A stretch of 64,000 nucleotides of DNA from an uncultured Phocaeicola sp. (GTDB taxonomy: Bacteria > Bacteroidota > Bacteroidia > Bacteroidales > Bacteroidaceae), in assembly GCA_947581855.1 (NCBI GenBank), contig CANPVZ010000010.1, positions 1 to 64,000 of the forward strand, read 5' to 3'. This document shows, piece after piece, positions 63,616 to 64,000 of the stretch. The translations under genes and the position numbers were made by a program. Positions within the stretch are counted from its first letter, which is position 1. Each line of letters begins with the position of its first letter. The notes under the pieces were generated by a model that saw only the letters and a list, made by a program, of their open reading frames with translations, had not been told where the DNA came from and did not search any database.

Positions 63616-64000
63616 ATGGCAATTTATTGGATATTATTTATTGGAATAGCAGTGGTTAGTTATGCCGTACAGGCAAGCTTGCAGAGTAAATTTAAGAAAT
63701 ACTCAAAAATTCCTCTGTCCAATGGCATGACCGGCCGAGATGTTGCTGTGAAAATGTTGCATGACAACGGAATAGATGATGTTAAGGTTATAAGTACGGA
63801 AGGCATGTTGACCGACCACTATAATCCTGCAAACAAAACGGTTAATCTCAGTCAAGGAGTATATGGCAGTTGCAGTATTGCTGCTGCGGCCGTGGCGGCT
63901 CATGAATGCGGGCACGCTGTCCAGCATGCGAAAGCATACGCTCCTTTAAAGATGCGTTCGGCTTTAGTGCCGATAGTGCAGTTTTCCTCTTCTATTGTGA
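63616..64000 (+). CDS. zinc metallopeptidase, YugP-like (partial, cut by window end)
   Basis: The first 128 codons are present. An N-terminal membrane helix (AIYWILFIGIAVVSYAVQA) is followed by the zinc motif AAHECGHAVQHAKAYAP (HExxHAxQH, about 95), diagnostic of the neutral zinc metallopeptidase 2/YugP family. Family members are membrane bound and of unclear substrate. The gene runs off the right edge, so length and end are not known. It starts 120 nt after the fucosidase. Confidence 0.9.
   Translation, partial: MAIYWILFIGIAVVSYAVQASLQSKFKKYSKIPLSNGMTGRDVAVKMLHDNGIDDVKVISTEGMLTDHYNPANKTVNLSQGVYGSCSIAAAAVAAHECGHAVQHAKAYAPLKMRSALVPIVQFSSSIV

Overview
This is chromosomal DNA from a member of the Bacteroidales, most like Bacteroides or Parabacteroides. 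The evidence is a SusC/SusD pair, a very large hybrid two-component system (HTCS), DUF4290, DUF4488 and DUF4465 proteins, a Rex/YciH/DPP III gene set, and promoters of the Bacteroides type (a -7 box TAnnTTTG, in the best cases about 20 bp after TTTG). Most of the window is a mosaic of core housekeeping genes, with a few accessory islands and gene-poor stretches between them. The species cannot be fixed from sequence alone.

Layout. 1-1.3 kb: decayed DNA that includes a broken HEPN/MNT (nucleotidyltransferase) toxin-antitoxin pair. 1.3-2.7 kb: a Zn-ribbon/flavin-binding-like protein and a DJ-1/PfpI protein. 2.7-4.07 kb: a gene-free stretch with a periodic palindrome array, ending at a tRNA-Val. 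4.3-12.5 kb: purB, a pseudouridine synthase with a long repetitive N-terminus, asnS, a DUF4488 protein and the rplM-rpsI-rpsB-tsf translation cluster. 12.9-19.3 kb: a SUI1/YciH factor, rex, a fumarylacetoacetate hydrolase-family gene, ispF, a DUF169 gene, a 415-bp internally deleted insertion sequence, menA and a metallophosphoesterase. 19.6 kb: five GTGCAC palindromes spaced exactly 23 bp apart. 19.8-22.8 kb: a minus-strand operon yicC-gmk-small membrane protein-nadD-MORN protein.

23.1-31.5 kb: an uptake locus (SusC, SusD, DUF4465 lipoprotein, second outer-membrane barrel). Its susC reading frame is interrupted at a G10 tract inside the signal-peptide region. 31.7-38.6 kb: core genes tsaB, DUF4290, murA, rimM, M23 peptidase, dxr, rseP. 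38.7-40.5 kb: two paralogous 30-residue membrane proteins. Each has the same FNR-type palindrome, promoter, 5' hairpin and downstream terminator. They lie on the same strand as, and downstream of, the anaerobic ribonucleotide reductase genes nrdD-nrdG (40.8-43.8 kb). A cobalamin riboswitch precedes nrdD.

44.5-53.0 kb: an unusual locus made of two MtaA/CmuA-like (URO-D superfamily) proteins, an HTCS, an ECF sigma factor and an MFS transporter. It looks like a regulated uptake and methyl-transfer (or demethylation) system of unknown substrate. 53.5-64 kb: TPR protein, recQ, an AraC-type regulator, dipeptidyl peptidase III, a DNA-alkylation-repair-like protein, a Fur-family regulator, purA, an alpha-L-fucosidase and the start of a zinc metallopeptidase cut by the window edge.

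The strongest leads are the duplicated FNR-box/tiny-membrane-protein unit, the URO-D/HTCS/MFS locus, the G10 tract in susC, and the two intergenic arrays of palindromes repeated every 22-23 bp.
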